Source: G032773895 sp965248935
GTDB lineage: Bacteria > Pseudomonadota > Gammaproteobacteria > Pseudomonadales > Cellvibrionaceae
DNA: 64,000 nt
Assembly (NCBI GenBank): GCA_965248935.1
Contig: OZ252214.1
Location: 1,488,001-1,552,000 of the forward strand
Direction of reading: 5' to 3'
Positions 8,598-17,197 of the stretch are shown piece after piece. The translations under genes and the position numbers were made by a program. Under the pieces are notes generated by a model. It was given only the letters and a program-made list of their open reading frames with translations. It searched no databases and was not told the DNA's origin. Positions within the stretch are counted from its first letter, which is position 1, and every line of letters starts with the position of its first letter.

Positions 8598-10141
8598 CCC
8601 AAGAACAACTCAACCAACTCGGTAAAACCCTGTGGGATATAGCGGACAGCCTACGCGGCGCTATGAACGCCGATGACTTTCGTGACTATATGCTGTCGTT
8701 TCTGTTTTTGCGCTATTTGTCCGATAACTACGAAGTCGCCGCTAAAAAAGAATTAGGCAGAGATTACCCTAAGCTCAAGGAAGAGGATAAGCGCGCACCG
8801 CTATCGGTGTTTTACAAAAAATTATCCAAAAAAGATAAAGAGCTTTTTGAAAAACAAATGCGCCGAAAACTGCATTATGTAATCGAACCCAAACACTTAT
8901 GGACCAGCATTGCCGAAATGGCCAGAATACAAGACGGAGAATTATTGCAAACCTTAGAGGCGGGTTTTAAATACATTGAGAACCACAGCTTTGACAGCAG
9001 CTTTCAGGGCTTATTCTCTGAGATTAACCTCAATTCAGAAAAGCTCGGCAAAAAGCCCACCGACCGCAACGCCAAGCTCTGTACCATTATACAAAAGGTC
9101 TCCGAAGGTATTGCCCAGTTCAGTACTAATACCGATATTCTGGGCGATGCCTACGAATACCTAATTGGAGAATTTGCCGCAGGCTCGGGTAAAAAAGCAG
9201 GCGAGTTCTATACCCCACAACCCATCTCCGATATTTTATCCCGCATTGTGATATTAGACAGCCAAGAGCCCGCAGAAGGCCCAAAGAAAAAACTTAGTAA
9301 GGTGATGGATTTTGCCTGTGGTTCTGGCTCCTTGCTATTAAACGTGCGTAAGCGTCTTGGCCCTAATGGCATTGGTAAAATCTACGGCCAAGAAAAAAAC
9401 ATTACCACCTACAACCTTGCCCGCATGAATATGTTACTGCACGGGGTGAAAGATACGGAATTTGATATTCACCACGGGGATACTTTGCTCAATGACTGGG
9501 ATATGCTCAGTGAAATGAACCCCGCCAAAAAACTCAAATGCGATGCGGTGGTGGCCAACCCACCCTTTAGCTACCGTTGGGAACCAACCGAAGCATTAGG
9601 TGAAGACTTCCGCTTTAAAAGCCACGGCTTAGCGCCAAAATCTGCCGCTGACTTTGCTTTCTTGCTGCACGGCTTTCACTTCTTAAGCGACGAAGGCACC
9701 ATGGCAATTATTCTGCCCCACGGTGTATTGTTTAGGGGCGGTGCAGAAAGCCGCATTCGTACCAAATTGTTAAAAGACGGCCACATAGATACGGTTATTG
9801 GTCTGCCTGCTAATCTGTTTTTCTCAACAGGCATACCCGTCTGTATTTTGATTCTTAAAAAATGTAAAAAATACGACGATGTGTTGTTTATTAATGGCAG
9901 TGAACACTTCGAAAAAGGTAAGCGTCAAAACAAACTGCGTGAAACAGACATTGATAAAATTATCGATACCTACCAATATCGCAAAGAAGAAGAACGCTAC
10001 GCTCGCCGCGTAGACATGGAAGAAATTGAGAAAAATGATTTCAACCTCAATATATCCCGCTATGTGAGTACCGCCAAGCCGGAACTAAAAATTAAATTGA
10101 AAAAAGTGAATAAGGAGCTGGGCTTGCCTCCCCTGCCATAG
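8594..10141 (+). CDS. hsdM: Type I DNA methyltransferase (N6-adenine) M subunit
   Basis: Full-length HsdM (515 residues). The N-terminal helical HsdM_N domain (about 1-150) precedes the methyltransferase domain with SAM-binding motif FACGSGS at 240-246 and catalytic motif NPPF at 322-325, which identify an N6-adenine methylase. It starts by ATGA overlap with the ATPase gene. No frame damage is seen. It is last in the operon, an uncommon position for hsdM. With an intact first domain in HsdS, a half-site methylase is possible. Confidence 0.94.
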   Translation: MTQEQLNQLGKTLWDIADSLRGAMNADDFRDYMLSFLFLRYLSDNYEVAAKKELGRDYPKLKEEDKRAPLSVFYKKLSKKDKELFEKQMRRKLHYVIEPKHLWTSIAEMARIQDGELLQTLEAGFKYIENHSFDSSFQGLFSEINLNSEKLGKKPTDRNAKLCTIIQKVSEGIAQFSTNTDILGDAYEYLIGEFAAGSGKKAGEFYTPQPISDILSRIVILDSQEPAEGPKKKLSKVMDFACGSGSLLLNVRKRLGPNGIGKIYGQEKNITTYNLARMNMLLHGVKDTEFDIHHGDTLLNDWDMLSEMNPAKKLKCDAVVANPPFSYRWEPTEALGEDFRFKSHGLAPKSAADFAFLLHGFHFLSDEGTMAIILPHGVLFRGGAESRIRTKLLKDGHIDTVIGLPANLFFSTGIPVCILILKKCKKYDDVLFINGSEHFEKGKRQNKLRETDIDKIIDTYQYRKEEERYARRVDMEEIEKNDFNLNISRYVSTAKPELKIKLKKVNKELGLPPLP

Positions 10142-10456
10142 TAATGCCGGGTAAGCGATTCGGTGTTGAGCCGCTCGCAGAGGGCAGCCCTCAACCTAAG
10201 TAACTCACCGTAATTTGTAATCTCTCATGCCCTAACTCTCTAGAGGTAAACTCCCAAGATATATCTCTCGATACTGAATAACCCGATAATAGTTTCATGC
10301 CTAGTAGCGCTTTCTGACACTCTCCGTTTACTACCATCTCGCTACTCTTAGAGCCCTCATTTCTCCTACCTTCTTATTTTTAAATATAAATACGCGCCAC
10401 AATAAAAACAATGGCGACAAATTAAAGTTAATTTAATCCAGGCTATTTATATTAAT
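10142..10456. other. Intergenic stretch after hsdM
   Basis: No gene is seen. A weak GTTGAG/CTCAAC pairing lies near 10165-10195, without a T run. Sequence then becomes AT-rich before the chitinase remnant. Confidence 0.4.
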
Positions 10457-10703
10457 TTTGATTTTATCAATATCATGGCTTACGACGGCAGTACAAGTTC
10501 CGGCCACTCTTTTTATTTCGATACAGTAGGCTCATTGAACTATTGGATAAAACGAGGTTGGATAAAACAAGGGTTGCCCAAAGAGAAGGCCACCTTAGGT
10601 GCCCTTGCTACGCTCGGCCAACCTACTCTTTATTCGCAAGCGCAAGTAAAGTAGCGTAAGTATCTAGCAATATCTGTCGTGATACCGATGGTAGCAACTG
10701 AGT
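10457..10703 (+). pseudogene. Internal fragment of a GH18 chitinase
   Basis: Translation gives FDFINIMAYDGSTSSGHS, then LNYWI, GLPKEKATLG and, after frameshifts, traces of NICRDTDG. This matches about residues 353-430 of the chitinase at 800. A short duplicated segment and deletions disrupt it. It has neither ends nor catalytic motif. It lies exactly between the restriction operon and the secretion effector module. Confidence 0.85.
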
Positions 10704-10926
10704 GATATAAATTATAGGAAGCATAAGAACCTCCAATAAATAAAATGATTTTGTTTTTTGTGTGACTAAAGCCGGTTTCGAAATGAGATATGAAAAGCAA
10801 AAGAACGCAACCCTTCCCGACAACTCTTCCCGACATACAGAAAATATTAAACAGTATTGTTATTAAGTGATTTTCCGTAAATAATTTTTCGTTTCTTGAT
10901 AAAAGTAATACGAAATTATTTCCAGA

Positions 10927-11022
10927 TTTTTGACATGCTTTTTGACATGCTTTTTGACATGCTTTTTGACATGCTTTTTGACATGCTTTTTGACATGCTT
11001 TTTGACATGCTTTTTGACATGA
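10927..11022. repeat. Eight tandem copies of a 12-bp unit
   Basis: TTTTTGACATGC is repeated eight times without interruption; only the last base of the final unit differs. On the minus strand it reads as QKAC or KKHV repeats in open frames, but those frames have no ribosome site and no family resemblance. The array lies about 200 bases upstream of the DUF2169 gene. Its unit contains TTGACA-like sequence (TTTTGACATG), so it could present several -35-like boxes. Confidence 0.95.
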
Positions 11023-11215
11023 CAAAAATAGCCTTGTCTTTCACTTAGATGATAGCGAATATCTATCATGCCTGTCTGAGATATCCATCTATTTTTGATA
11101 TCGACTTTTGTTAACTGGGTTACACTTCTTTAAATTACCAACAATGTTTTTCTTAAACCTTATCGGCTGTGCGTTATAGTAGTCACTTTATTTTATATAC
11201 CTATTCAATTTGTAA
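11023..11215. other. Upstream region of the effector module
   Basis: No gene is seen. The promoter of the module starting at 11216 should be here; GTTATAGTAG at about 11173 resembles a -10 region but no good -35 partner was found. No Shine-Dalgarno sequence precedes the ATG at 11216. Confidence 0.3.
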
Positions 11216-12286
11216 ATGCAAATAAGTAATAATACTCAATATTCAAGTAAAGCTTGTATTCTCTCAGATTTAAAAGGGAGAGATACTCTGCACTGCCTTG
11301 TTCAGGCTACCTACGTGGTTCAAAGTAACGAACAATGGCGCTTGCTCAAAGAGCAACCTCCCATTATGGAGGAAGACCAATACTGGGGTTCGCCAGACAA
11401 CTCCAGTTTAAAAACACTCGGCACTGTTCATGCAGAGAAATCGGCCACGGACATTATTATTAGCGGCCTTGCCTGTGCCAAAGAAGAGGCGCAGGTATCG
11501 CAACTTCGAGTCAGTATTAATGTGGGTGTGATTGAAAAAAAACTTAACGTATATGGCAACCGTTATTGGCACAAAGGCAAACCGACGCCACCAGAACCTT
11601 TTACACGTATGCCAATTGTTTACGAAAATGCCTTTGGTGGGAAGCACTTCCAAAACGGCACACTAATAAGCAGCGAATTACGCAACCCGGTAGGCAGAGG
11701 TTATGCAGGTAAGCGCGGGCCCAAAGAAATGGAAGGCCAGCCACTACCAAATATTGAAGACCCAACCCAGCTCATCAAATGTATTGCCGACCAGCCTGAG
11801 CCTGCCGGTTTCGGGCCGATTGCACCGTATTGGCAACAGCGCTCTCAATACGCTGGCACCTATGATAAAAAATGGCAACGCAAACGCGCGCCCTATTTTC
11901 CAGAAGACTACAATGCACGCTTTCAAAATTGCGCCCATCCAGATCTAATTTACCCAGGGTTTTTACAAGGTGGTGAGCAGGTAAAAATTGAAAATATGCA
12001 CCCCATTGGCAGCCTGGAATTTACGCTGCCAGAAATTCTGCTGGCCGGTGAAGTGAAAATAAAAGAGAGCCAGAACAAAAATGGCGCATACCCTCTTAAT
12101 TTTGTGATTGATACCTTGCACTTAAAACCCAATTCGATGACATTTAACATCTTATGGCGGGCTGTATTTTCCGCGCATAATATTGCGTCATTGGTTCAGC
12201 AAATTAATATAAGTGAAGCCAATATAAATGAAATTCGGAAAGTGGCACAAAAAATACCGCAGGTACCTACTAATATCCATTATTAA
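11216..12286 (+). CDS. DUF2169 protein, T6SS effector adaptor
   Basis: The 356-residue protein carries the DUF2169 landmarks: YENAFGG (about 140), NPVGRGY, PAGFGPIAPYWQQR, GTYDKKWQ and LQGGEQVKIENMHPIG. DUF2169 proteins occur in type VI secretion effector loci and act as cytosolic adaptors that help load effectors onto the spike, usually beside a DUF4150 PAAR-like protein. The same neighbour is present here at 14924. It leads a same-strand gene run through at least 15862. No VgrG or sheath gene is in the window, so this is an auxiliary effector module. Confidence 0.88.
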   Translation: MQISNNTQYSSKACILSDLKGRDTLHCLVQATYVVQSNEQWRLLKEQPPIMEEDQYWGSPDNSSLKTLGTVHAEKSATDIIISGLACAKEEAQVSQLRVSINVGVIEKKLNVYGNRYWHKGKPTPPEPFTRMPIVYENAFGGKHFQNGTLISSELRNPVGRGYAGKRGPKEMEGQPLPNIEDPTQLIKCIADQPEPAGFGPIAPYWQQRSQYAGTYDKKWQRKRAPYFPEDYNARFQNCAHPDLIYPGFLQGGEQVKIENMHPIGSLEFTLPEILLAGEVKIKESQNKNGAYPLNFVIDTLHLKPNSMTFNILWRAVFSAHNIASLVQQINISEANINEIRKVAQKIPQVPTNIHY

Positions 12287-12340
12287 CATAATCAGATAAC
12301 CATAGCCAAGTAACCATAGCCAGGTAACATAATGGCAAAC

Positions 12341-12383
12341 GTAGAATTAAGAACAGTAGAATAAAAACAGTAAAATTAGAACA
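12341..12383. repeat. Three imperfect 14-15-bp tandem units
   Basis: GTAGAATTAAGAACA, GTAGAATAAAAACA and GTAAAATTAGAACA follow one another in the 121-base gap between the DUF2169 and TIGR02270 genes. A second pair, ACCATAGCCA(A/G)GTA, lies just upstream (12299-12326). Function unknown; these may be replication-slippage products. Confidence 0.75.
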
Positions 12384-12407
12384 GAGTTATACGGTAAGGA
12401 TGTCAAT

Positions 12408-13769
12408 GTGAGCAATATAGATTACCTTTATGCAAATGACCCCTTTGCCGGCATCATTGAAGAGCATGTGGAAGAATTGAGTTTTCTTTGGCAACGTCGA
12501 GCCAAAGCCGTTAAACAACCAAACCACACCATCGCCAGTGTACAAAAACTCGAACAGCGAATAACAAAGCATATTGCAGGTTTACGTTTGGACAGCGAAG
12601 CCACATGGGATTTTTGCGAGCAAGCCTTAGATAATTTTGGTGATGACGGTGAAACCTTTACCGCTGCGGTTCTCGCCCTGGAAAGCCAAGAAACGTATAA
12701 AATCCAGCGTGTTATGGAACACGCATTCACCAGCGAAAACAAGACGGCATGCAATGGCTTTATCTCTGCACTGGGCTGGCTGCCAAAACACCTCACGCAC
12801 CCTTTAATAGAACAATGTTTATTTAGCGAAAACCCACAAGAAAAATACCTCGCTATTGCGGCGTGCAGTGTTCGCCGAGAAAACCCAGGCAAAGAATTAT
12901 TGCGCATACTGCAAAACGAAAATTATCGAGACCACCCTGCGCTATACGCCCGTGCGCTTCGTTTAACGGGAGAGCTTAAATTCCATAATATAAGCCCGTT
13001 AGTTAACAATATTGCCCAGCAAACAACTACCCAGAACCAAGCAGAAAGCAATGATATTGCGTTTTGGAGCCACTGGTCTGCGATACTCCTGGGTAATAAA
13101 AATGCGTATAACGGCATAAAACCCTATGTCTTTGAAAACAGTATTTACCAGGGCCAAGCAATTGAAACCATATTTCGATGCCTGGACCTTGAGCAGAGTC
13201 GCCGATGGATACATGATTTAGCCAATACACCACACCAGACTCGGCAAGTCATACAGTCATGCATGGCCCTGGGTGACCCGGCGGCAATTCCATCACTTAT
13301 CAACTATATGAAAGCGCCACTGTTGGCCAGAATTGCTGGCGAAGCCTTTACCCATATTACCGGGGTAAATATAGAGAGTGCCGGGTTTTGTCGAAATGCA
13401 CCACCCGAAGAGTGGCGTACAATAGAAGAAAGCATAGAAGAAGATGGTGACGATGAGAATGACGGCGACGAAGAGCTAGAGCATAAAATACAAGCTCAAT
13501 GTTATTTTGAAGGAAGCAGTGTTGAGGAAGACAGCTTCTTACCTTGGCCCGACCCGCAAAAAATTCGAAACTATTGGCAAAAGCACCATCATAGTGTGAC
13601 ACAAAAACAGCGTTATTTTCTTGGCCAGCCTATTCACCCCGCACATTCCCAGCAAGTTCTCGCTCAGGGCACGCAGCGTCATCGTCGTGCAGCGGCGCTA
13701 GAGCTTGCTCTGAGCAAAGATCGACATATGCTCGTCAATACATCAGCCAAAATGCTAAGCGGGGCGTAA
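12408..13769 (+). CDS. TIGR02270-family HEAT-like protein of T6SS loci
   Basis: The 453-residue protein matches the TIGR02270 family, which accompanies DUF2169 and DUF4150 genes in type VI secretion loci; its biochemical role is not established. The body has helical HEAT-like repeats (for example KYLAIAACSVRR, ARALRLTGEL, VIQSCMALGDPAAIPSLINYM). An acidic stretch lies near 340-365 (EESIEEDGDDENDGDEELE). The start is GTG at 12408, with AAGGA 8 bases upstream; the ATG at 12400 stops after three codons. Only 3 bases separate it from the next gene. Confidence 0.8.
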   Translation: MSNIDYLYANDPFAGIIEEHVEELSFLWQRRAKAVKQPNHTIASVQKLEQRITKHIAGLRLDSEATWDFCEQALDNFGDDGETFTAAVLALESQETYKIQRVMEHAFTSENKTACNGFISALGWLPKHLTHPLIEQCLFSENPQEKYLAIAACSVRRENPGKELLRILQNENYRDHPALYARALRLTGELKFHNISPLVNNIAQQTTTQNQAESNDIAFWSHWSAILLGNKNAYNGIKPYVFENSIYQGQAIETIFRCLDLEQSRRWIHDLANTPHQTRQVIQSCMALGDPAAIPSLINYMKAPLLARIAGEAFTHITGVNIESAGFCRNAPPEEWRTIEESIEEDGDDENDGDEELEHKIQAQCYFEGSSVEEDSFLPWPDPQKIRNYWQKHHHSVTQKQRYFLGQPIHPAHSQQVLAQGTQRHRRAAALELALSKDRHMLVNTSAKMLSGA

Positions 13770-13772
13770 GCA

Positions 13773-14900
13773 ATGAGCCCACTATATGTTGCCGCAAACA
13801 GTATGCTCACACCTATTGGGCGAGGGGCCAAACGGGTATTTTGTTCTGTTGAAGCAGGCATTAACCGCTATAGAGAAAGTGATGTGCTTGGCAGTGACGG
13901 GGAGCCCATTCCCATGGCTTTAGTGCCACGTGATGCAATAAGTGATGCTATTGATTACAGCCTGCTAAGCGGTGAACTCAGCGCGCGGCAAAAGCGCTTA
14001 TTACGTATAGCGACGGTTGCACTTGAGGATATCAAGCCAAGCTTGCCACCCACCCCCATCCCACTTTTTCTTGCCGGGCCAGAACGCTATACCGATGATT
14101 TAGCAATCAATCACAACCTTATCAAAAACCTTGGCCTGCAAAGTGATGCCTCAATTGATCTAAGTCTCAGCCGTGCAGTAAATATTGGACGAGCAGGGGT
14201 CATTGATATGATTGATATGGCCGCACGTTACTTTGATGCCACAGATGCCCATTATGTATTGGTGGGAGGGGTAGACAGTTATTACCATACTCCCACCTTA
14301 GATTATCTTGATGACCAACACCGCCTATTACTTGCCAGTAACAAAGATGGGTTTGTTCCCGGTGAAGGTGCAGGTTTTCTTCTGCTTATATCACCCAATG
14401 CACCAGACGAAATTAAACAACAAGCCACAGCCACACTGTCATCGCCAAGCCTTCAGCAAGAACAAGCCCACCTGCTCAATACATCATCAAATTCAGCTTC
14501 TTTGGCGGAAGCACTTACCGACGTATTTGAAAAACAAACCGATGGAATAGATGCGCCCATTGACACTATTTACAGCTCAGCGAATGGCGAAACCTATTAT
14601 ACAAAAGAGCTAAGTGTCGCAATGCTTCGTTACCACGATTGCTTTACCGAAAACAAAACCATAATTCACCCGGCAGAATATTTTGGTGATATTGGCGCAG
14701 CTTTTGGTGCGGTTATGGTTGGGCTGGCGGTTGAAAAAATCCAGCAAGAAAAAATACAAGCAAACCAAAAAGAAAACCCGATACTCCTTTATTGCGCATC
14801 GGATTCAGGTACACGTGCAGGCTTATGTGTCTCCACTTACCCCAATATAAAACAACAACACAATAAGCTTACTCAACAAACACAAGCCAAAAGGGCTTAA
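13773..14900 (+). CDS. Ketosynthase-fold (FabB-like) pseudoenzyme of the T6SS module
   Basis: The 375-residue protein has a beta-ketoacyl synthase/thiolase fold signature: GGVDSYYHTPTLDYL and KDGFVPGEGAGFLLL align with the FabB/FabF segments GG.E and RDGFVMGEGAG. The nucleophile elbow that should hold the active Cys reads VNIGRAGVIDM, with no Cys. The segment equivalent to the catalytic GHxxGAAG reads YFGDIGAAFGA, with His replaced. It is thus probably non-catalytic. Similar proteins occur in DUF2169/TIGR02270/DUF4150 loci; a structural or chaperone role is inferred. A piece of this gene (about 14067-14122) recurs at 19505-19551. Confidence 0.72.
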   Translation: MSPLYVAANSMLTPIGRGAKRVFCSVEAGINRYRESDVLGSDGEPIPMALVPRDAISDAIDYSLLSGELSARQKRLLRIATVALEDIKPSLPPTPIPLFLAGPERYTDDLAINHNLIKNLGLQSDASIDLSLSRAVNIGRAGVIDMIDMAARYFDATDAHYVLVGGVDSYYHTPTLDYLDDQHRLLLASNKDGFVPGEGAGFLLLISPNAPDEIKQQATATLSSPSLQQEQAHLLNTSSNSASLAEALTDVFEKQTDGIDAPIDTIYSSANGETYYTKELSVAMLRYHDCFTENKTIIHPAEYFGDIGAAFGAVMVGLAVEKIQQEKIQANQKENPILLYCASDSGTRAGLCVSTYPNIKQQHNKLTQQTQAKRA

Positions 14901-14923
14901 ACGAAAATTAAAAAGGGGCAGTT

Positions 14924-15862
14924 ATGGCACGTACCGTGTTTGCCAACAACCGAAATTTTAGCCACAAAGGCAGTGGCGATAAAAGCCTAAGCTCCGCACC
15001 GGATATGTGCAAAACACCAGTAGGCAGTGCCACGCCACCACTGCCATACCCGGTAGTGAGTCAGGCAGCGGATGCAGACGGCTACACCGCCTCGGTATTT
15101 ATCGATGGCAACCCAACCGCCATTGCCAGCTCAATACATAGTAAATGCTCCGGTGATGAAGCCGGCAGTGCAAAAGGGTTGATATCCGGTAAAACCAGCG
15201 ATAAAACCGAGTTTATGAGTTACTCATTTGATGTGCGCTGCGAAGGTGAGGGGGCAGTTCGCCATCAAGACCTGACGATGATGAACAGTGGTAATACGAT
15301 GGGGAGTGTGCTTGGGGTTGCTACGTCGCCTTCTGATATTGAAGATGAGCAAGAAAGCGAAGGTATTTTGATTGATTTTTACATTACAGATTATGAGGAA
15401 GAACTGCGGATTGATGAAACAATTCCGGGTGAGAAAATTTGGCTGAATGTAAGAACCAGAAACTTAATTGGCGAATTGGTTACCATTAACTTGGATAATT
15501 CGAGTGTAGATTTTAAATATCAGGATGAGCTTCTTGTTAATGATACGTTGAAAGATTATAAAATCACAAAAGATCATGAAAAAATAGAGCTTGATGTTGA
15601 AGTTCAAAGAGCAGAGGTAACATCTATGTACTTTACCGACATGAATAATAATATTATTTCAGAAACTTATCCTGGAGATAAGGTTAAATTAATCATTGAA
15701 TCTAAAGGTATGATTAGTGAGATTGTAGCCCTGTCCCTAAATAACAACACAGTTGATTTTAAATATGAAGGTAACCTGCTTAAAAAAGATGTTTTAAAAG
15801 GTTATAAGATCAATGAAGACATAGAAGTAATCGTCTTAGATGTTGTTAATCAAGAGGGGTAA
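14924..15862 (+). CDS. DUF4150 PAAR-like protein with two C-terminal beta repeats
   Basis: Residues 1-131 form a DUF4150 PAAR-like domain (MARTVFANNRNF, KCSGDEAGSAKGL, MSYSFDVRCEGEGAVRHQDL), the tip that caps VgrG in type VI secretion. After NSGNTMGSVLG the protein changes to two tandem units of about 80 residues (from 146 and from about 228). They share the pattern TIPGEKIWL/TYPGDKVKL, ...VDFKY.(D/G).LL and LK.YKI, suggesting Ig-like or similar beta domains. No toxin domain follows; the next gene begins 2 bases after the stop, so the effector may be split over two genes. An AAGGGGCAG ribosome site precedes the ATG. The PAAR part is duplicated at 19591-19887. Confidence 0.85.
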   Translation: MARTVFANNRNFSHKGSGDKSLSSAPDMCKTPVGSATPPLPYPVVSQAADADGYTASVFIDGNPTAIASSIHSKCSGDEAGSAKGLISGKTSDKTEFMSYSFDVRCEGEGAVRHQDLTMMNSGNTMGSVLGVATSPSDIEDEQESEGILIDFYITDYEEELRIDETIPGEKIWLNVRTRNLIGELVTINLDNSSVDFKYQDELLVNDTLKDYKITKDHEKIELDVEVQRAEVTSMYFTDMNNNIISETYPGDKVKLIIESKGMISEIVALSLNNNTVDFKYEGNLLKKDVLKGYKINEDIEVIVLDVVNQEG

Positions 15863-15864
15863 TT

Positions 15865-16932
15865 ATGTGTAACAAATCAGAAAACGCATTCATTTTAACT
15901 TCCGAAAAAAACAATAAAGTATTGTTTGAAGTAGATATAAAGGCAAAAAGTGACGACATAGATGTTATAGTTTTCAGAGAAACTTTTAAAGATCTAATTG
16001 TCGTTTATGGAGTGAATTTAGACAAAAAAACGACTCTTCATGGGCTGTTCGAAAAATCAAAAAGTGATAACACTCTTGGACCTGCATCATATACATATTA
16101 CATATCGTCGCTCATTTATAGGGATAATGAAAGCAGTAATACAATTTATGAACATAATTTTATAATTGAAACCCATGATAAATGGGATAATGTTCCAAAG
16201 TATTATACCAATAGTTTTGATGTAACCAGAAGCAAAAATGGCGTTTTCTATTATGCACAATATTTGTCTGTAAAAGGGGAAGGTCCTCCATTACCTGATT
16301 CATATTTTAACGAAAATGGATTTGTAGAGGAGCCAACTTTGCATCTCGCTTTGGCGACAGCTGAATACTATTCGAGTTACTTTGACCAAGAAGAGCCCTC
16401 AATAGAAAAGGGGGGGTATATTACAACTGAAAACTTTGTAATAGACACACATGTACTTGGTGGGCAGGAATATGTAGAAGCTAAGTACAAAGCGGATGTT
16501 AATGATGCGTACGGATGGCTCTCTTTTTTATCGTACGATTCTCTTTTTTGGAGAATTATAGATGGCTGTGGCAGTGGTATTGCTCTAGGGATAGCGAAAA
16601 AAGGCGTGCCAAGGCAAACCAGTACAGTTCCGTCAACATATGGCTATTCCAGGCCGAATATACGCATTGATCATAAGACTATTTATTCAAATTCCAGTAA
16701 TACATCCCCGGCATGCCCTAATCTACCAATACTAAAGCGATCTCTAACTAAAAGAGAAATTGGTAGTTTTACAAAGATAGAGTTTAAAGATGGTCAAGTA
16801 TATGCGTGGCTAAAATCAAAGGGCGGTGTTGGTCCAATAAGAAAGCATAGGATAAATAAAACAACCAATAGAGCTAGAATTAAACAACTAGAAAAAGAAA
16901 CTATCGAACTAATTCCGCCCTTCAAAGATTAG
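15865..16932 (+). CDS. Unrecognised protein next to PAAR (candidate T6SS effector)
   Basis: I do not recognise this 355-residue protein. It starts 2 bases after the PAAR gene with a good ribosome site (GAGGGG) and must be cotranslated with it. No signal peptide or clear membrane span is seen; a short hydrophobic Gly-rich stretch, GCGSGIALGIAKKGV, lies near 235. The N-terminal third is beta-rich. The C-terminal part (from about 295) is Lys/Arg-rich and contains EFKDGQVYAWLKSKGG. Base composition is more AT-rich than the upstream PAAR domain, as is common for exchangeable effector tips. It could be a toxin, an adaptor or an immunity factor; position favours an effector. Confidence 0.6.
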   Translation: MCNKSENAFILTSEKNNKVLFEVDIKAKSDDIDVIVFRETFKDLIVVYGVNLDKKTTLHGLFEKSKSDNTLGPASYTYYISSLIYRDNESSNTIYEHNFIIETHDKWDNVPKYYTNSFDVTRSKNGVFYYAQYLSVKGEGPPLPDSYFNENGFVEEPTLHLALATAEYYSSYFDQEEPSIEKGGYITTENFVIDTHVLGGQEYVEAKYKADVNDAYGWLSFLSYDSLFWRIIDGCGSGIALGIAKKGVPRQTSTVPSTYGYSRPNIRIDHKTIYSNSSNTSPACPNLPILKRSLTKREIGSFTKIEFKDGQVYAWLKSKGGVGPIRKHRINKTTNRARIKQLEKETIELIPPFKD

Positions 16933-17030
16933 AGCTTATAGGATAAATTATTTTCGTATGGACTTTCTATACAAAAGAAATTAACAAAAAGTGTTAAGAA
17001 AAAACAAAAATAACTTTGCCTGATACAAAA

Positions 17031-17168
17031 ATGAAAAAGATCAATAAATATCTCCGCCTAGAAGACGACACCAAAAAAACTAGGAGCCCCCGTGCAATTA
17101 GCATGTTGGAACCGCCAGGAAGAAGGGTATATACGTTTTATCACCAGATAAAAACTATAATTTTATAA
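17031..17168 (+). CDS. Small ORF upstream of the lipase gene (doubtful)
   Basis: A 45-codon frame, MKKINKYLRLEDDTKK..., lies in the 265-base gap between 16932 and 17198. It is basic, has no signal peptide and matches nothing I know. It may be a gene remnant. The absence of any lipoprotein-like frame here is relevant to the missing immunity gene of the lipase. Confidence 0.2.
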   Translation: MKKINKYLRLEDDTKKTRSPRAISMLEPPGRRVYTFYHQIKTIIL

Positions 17169-17197
17169 AGAACACTAAAAAATAAAAGCTTAGTATT

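Noticed and set aside
10927..11022. Possible CRISPR array
   Set aside because: Units of 12 bp follow one another without spacers, and no cas gene is near.
10630..11025. Minus-strand frame of 131 codons with QKAC repeats
   Set aside because: The repeats come from the 12-bp array; the other two minus frames are open as well, no ribosome site is present and the C-terminal part overlaps the chitinase remnant.
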